DNA from: Clostridia bacterium
GTDB lineage: Bacteria; Bacillota; Clostridia; Oscillospirales; Acutalibacteraceae
Reading direction: 5' to 3'
NCBI GenBank assembly: GCA_900764115.1
Contig: CAAFMR010000039.1
Coordinates: 1 to 5,749, forward strand
Length of the DNA stretch: 5,749 nucleotides
Positions 5,723 through 5,749 of this stretch are shown here, piece by piece. Each line of letters starts with the position of its first letter. Position 1 is the first letter of the stretch. The notes below the pieces were generated by a model that made no database searches, was not told where the DNA came from, and saw only the letters and a program-made list of their open reading frames with translations. A program made the position numbers and the translations under genes.

Positions 5723-5749
5723 AAAATGTCCCATATGGGACATTTTGGA
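5720..5749. promoter_or_regulatory. Perfect 30-bp palindrome, probable operator for the Crp/Fnr regulator
   Basis: All 15 bases of one arm are matched by the other arm, with the centre between 5734 and 5735. The core is TGTCC (5727-5731), six bases CATATG, GGACA (5738-5742). That is the half-site spacing of CRP-type operators (TGTGA-N6-TCACA) with a different half-site, and flanking A and T runs extend the symmetry. The palindrome touches the window edge, so it could be longer. It is followed by the regulator gene, the most likely protein to bind it. No second copy occurs in the window. Confidence 0.8.

Noticed and set aside
5720..5749. Palindrome as an IS end, attachment site or bidirectional terminator
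   Set aside because: No transposase, target duplication or T run is seen. The CRP-like spacing and the position before a Crp-family gene explain it better, though the window ends here.

Overview
The window reads as part of a GC-rich Gram-positive genome of the Clostridia, most likely a gut Oscillospiraceae/Ruminococcaceae-type bacterium. The signs are strong AGGAGG-type ribosome sites, a lipoprotein with a long Thr/Pro/Ala linker, a Firmicutes-style two-component kinase and a clostridial-looking sugar kinase. This placement is inference from style; no rRNA or marker gene is present. Every gene I can support lies on the minus strand, so the window is read from right to left.

Right part (5749 to 2411): a tight four-gene operon. 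It opens with a perfect 30-bp palindrome (5720-5749, cut by the window edge) just upstream of a Crp/Fnr-family regulator. The regulator is followed by an ABC importer of the nitrate/sulfonate/taurine type: a substrate-binding lipoprotein, a permease and an ATPase. Three successive junctions overlap (ATGA, 11 bp, ATGA), and a stem-loop terminator overlaps the ATPase stop codon. The core of the palindrome, TGTCC-N6-GGACA, has the half-site geometry of a CRP-family operator. The simplest reading is that the regulator controls its own operon in response to a ligand that is not cAMP, perhaps the imported compound.

Middle (2392 to 1281): the wreck of a two-component system with its own promoter. 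A phosphoreceiver domain runs in frame straight into the last membrane segment and kinase core of a histidine kinase. The DNA-binding domain and the sensor part are missing. The fused frame also has a lost start codon, a one-base gain in a T run, a one-base loss in the kinase, and an unusual Leu-to-Arg change next to the phosphoacceptor His. A good intrinsic terminator follows.

Left part (1224 to 1): a consensus promoter (TTGACA-18-TATAAT) with a structured leader of about 75 nt drives a PfkB-family sugar kinase, probably 2-keto-3-deoxygluconate kinase. A further gene, seen only for its first 20 codons, starts 25 nt after the kinase stop, probably with TTG. This looks like the start of a sugar-acid operon continuing beyond the window.

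No mobile element, CRISPR array, tRNA or rRNA is visible. No stretch longer than 300 bases lacks a gene or pseudogene.
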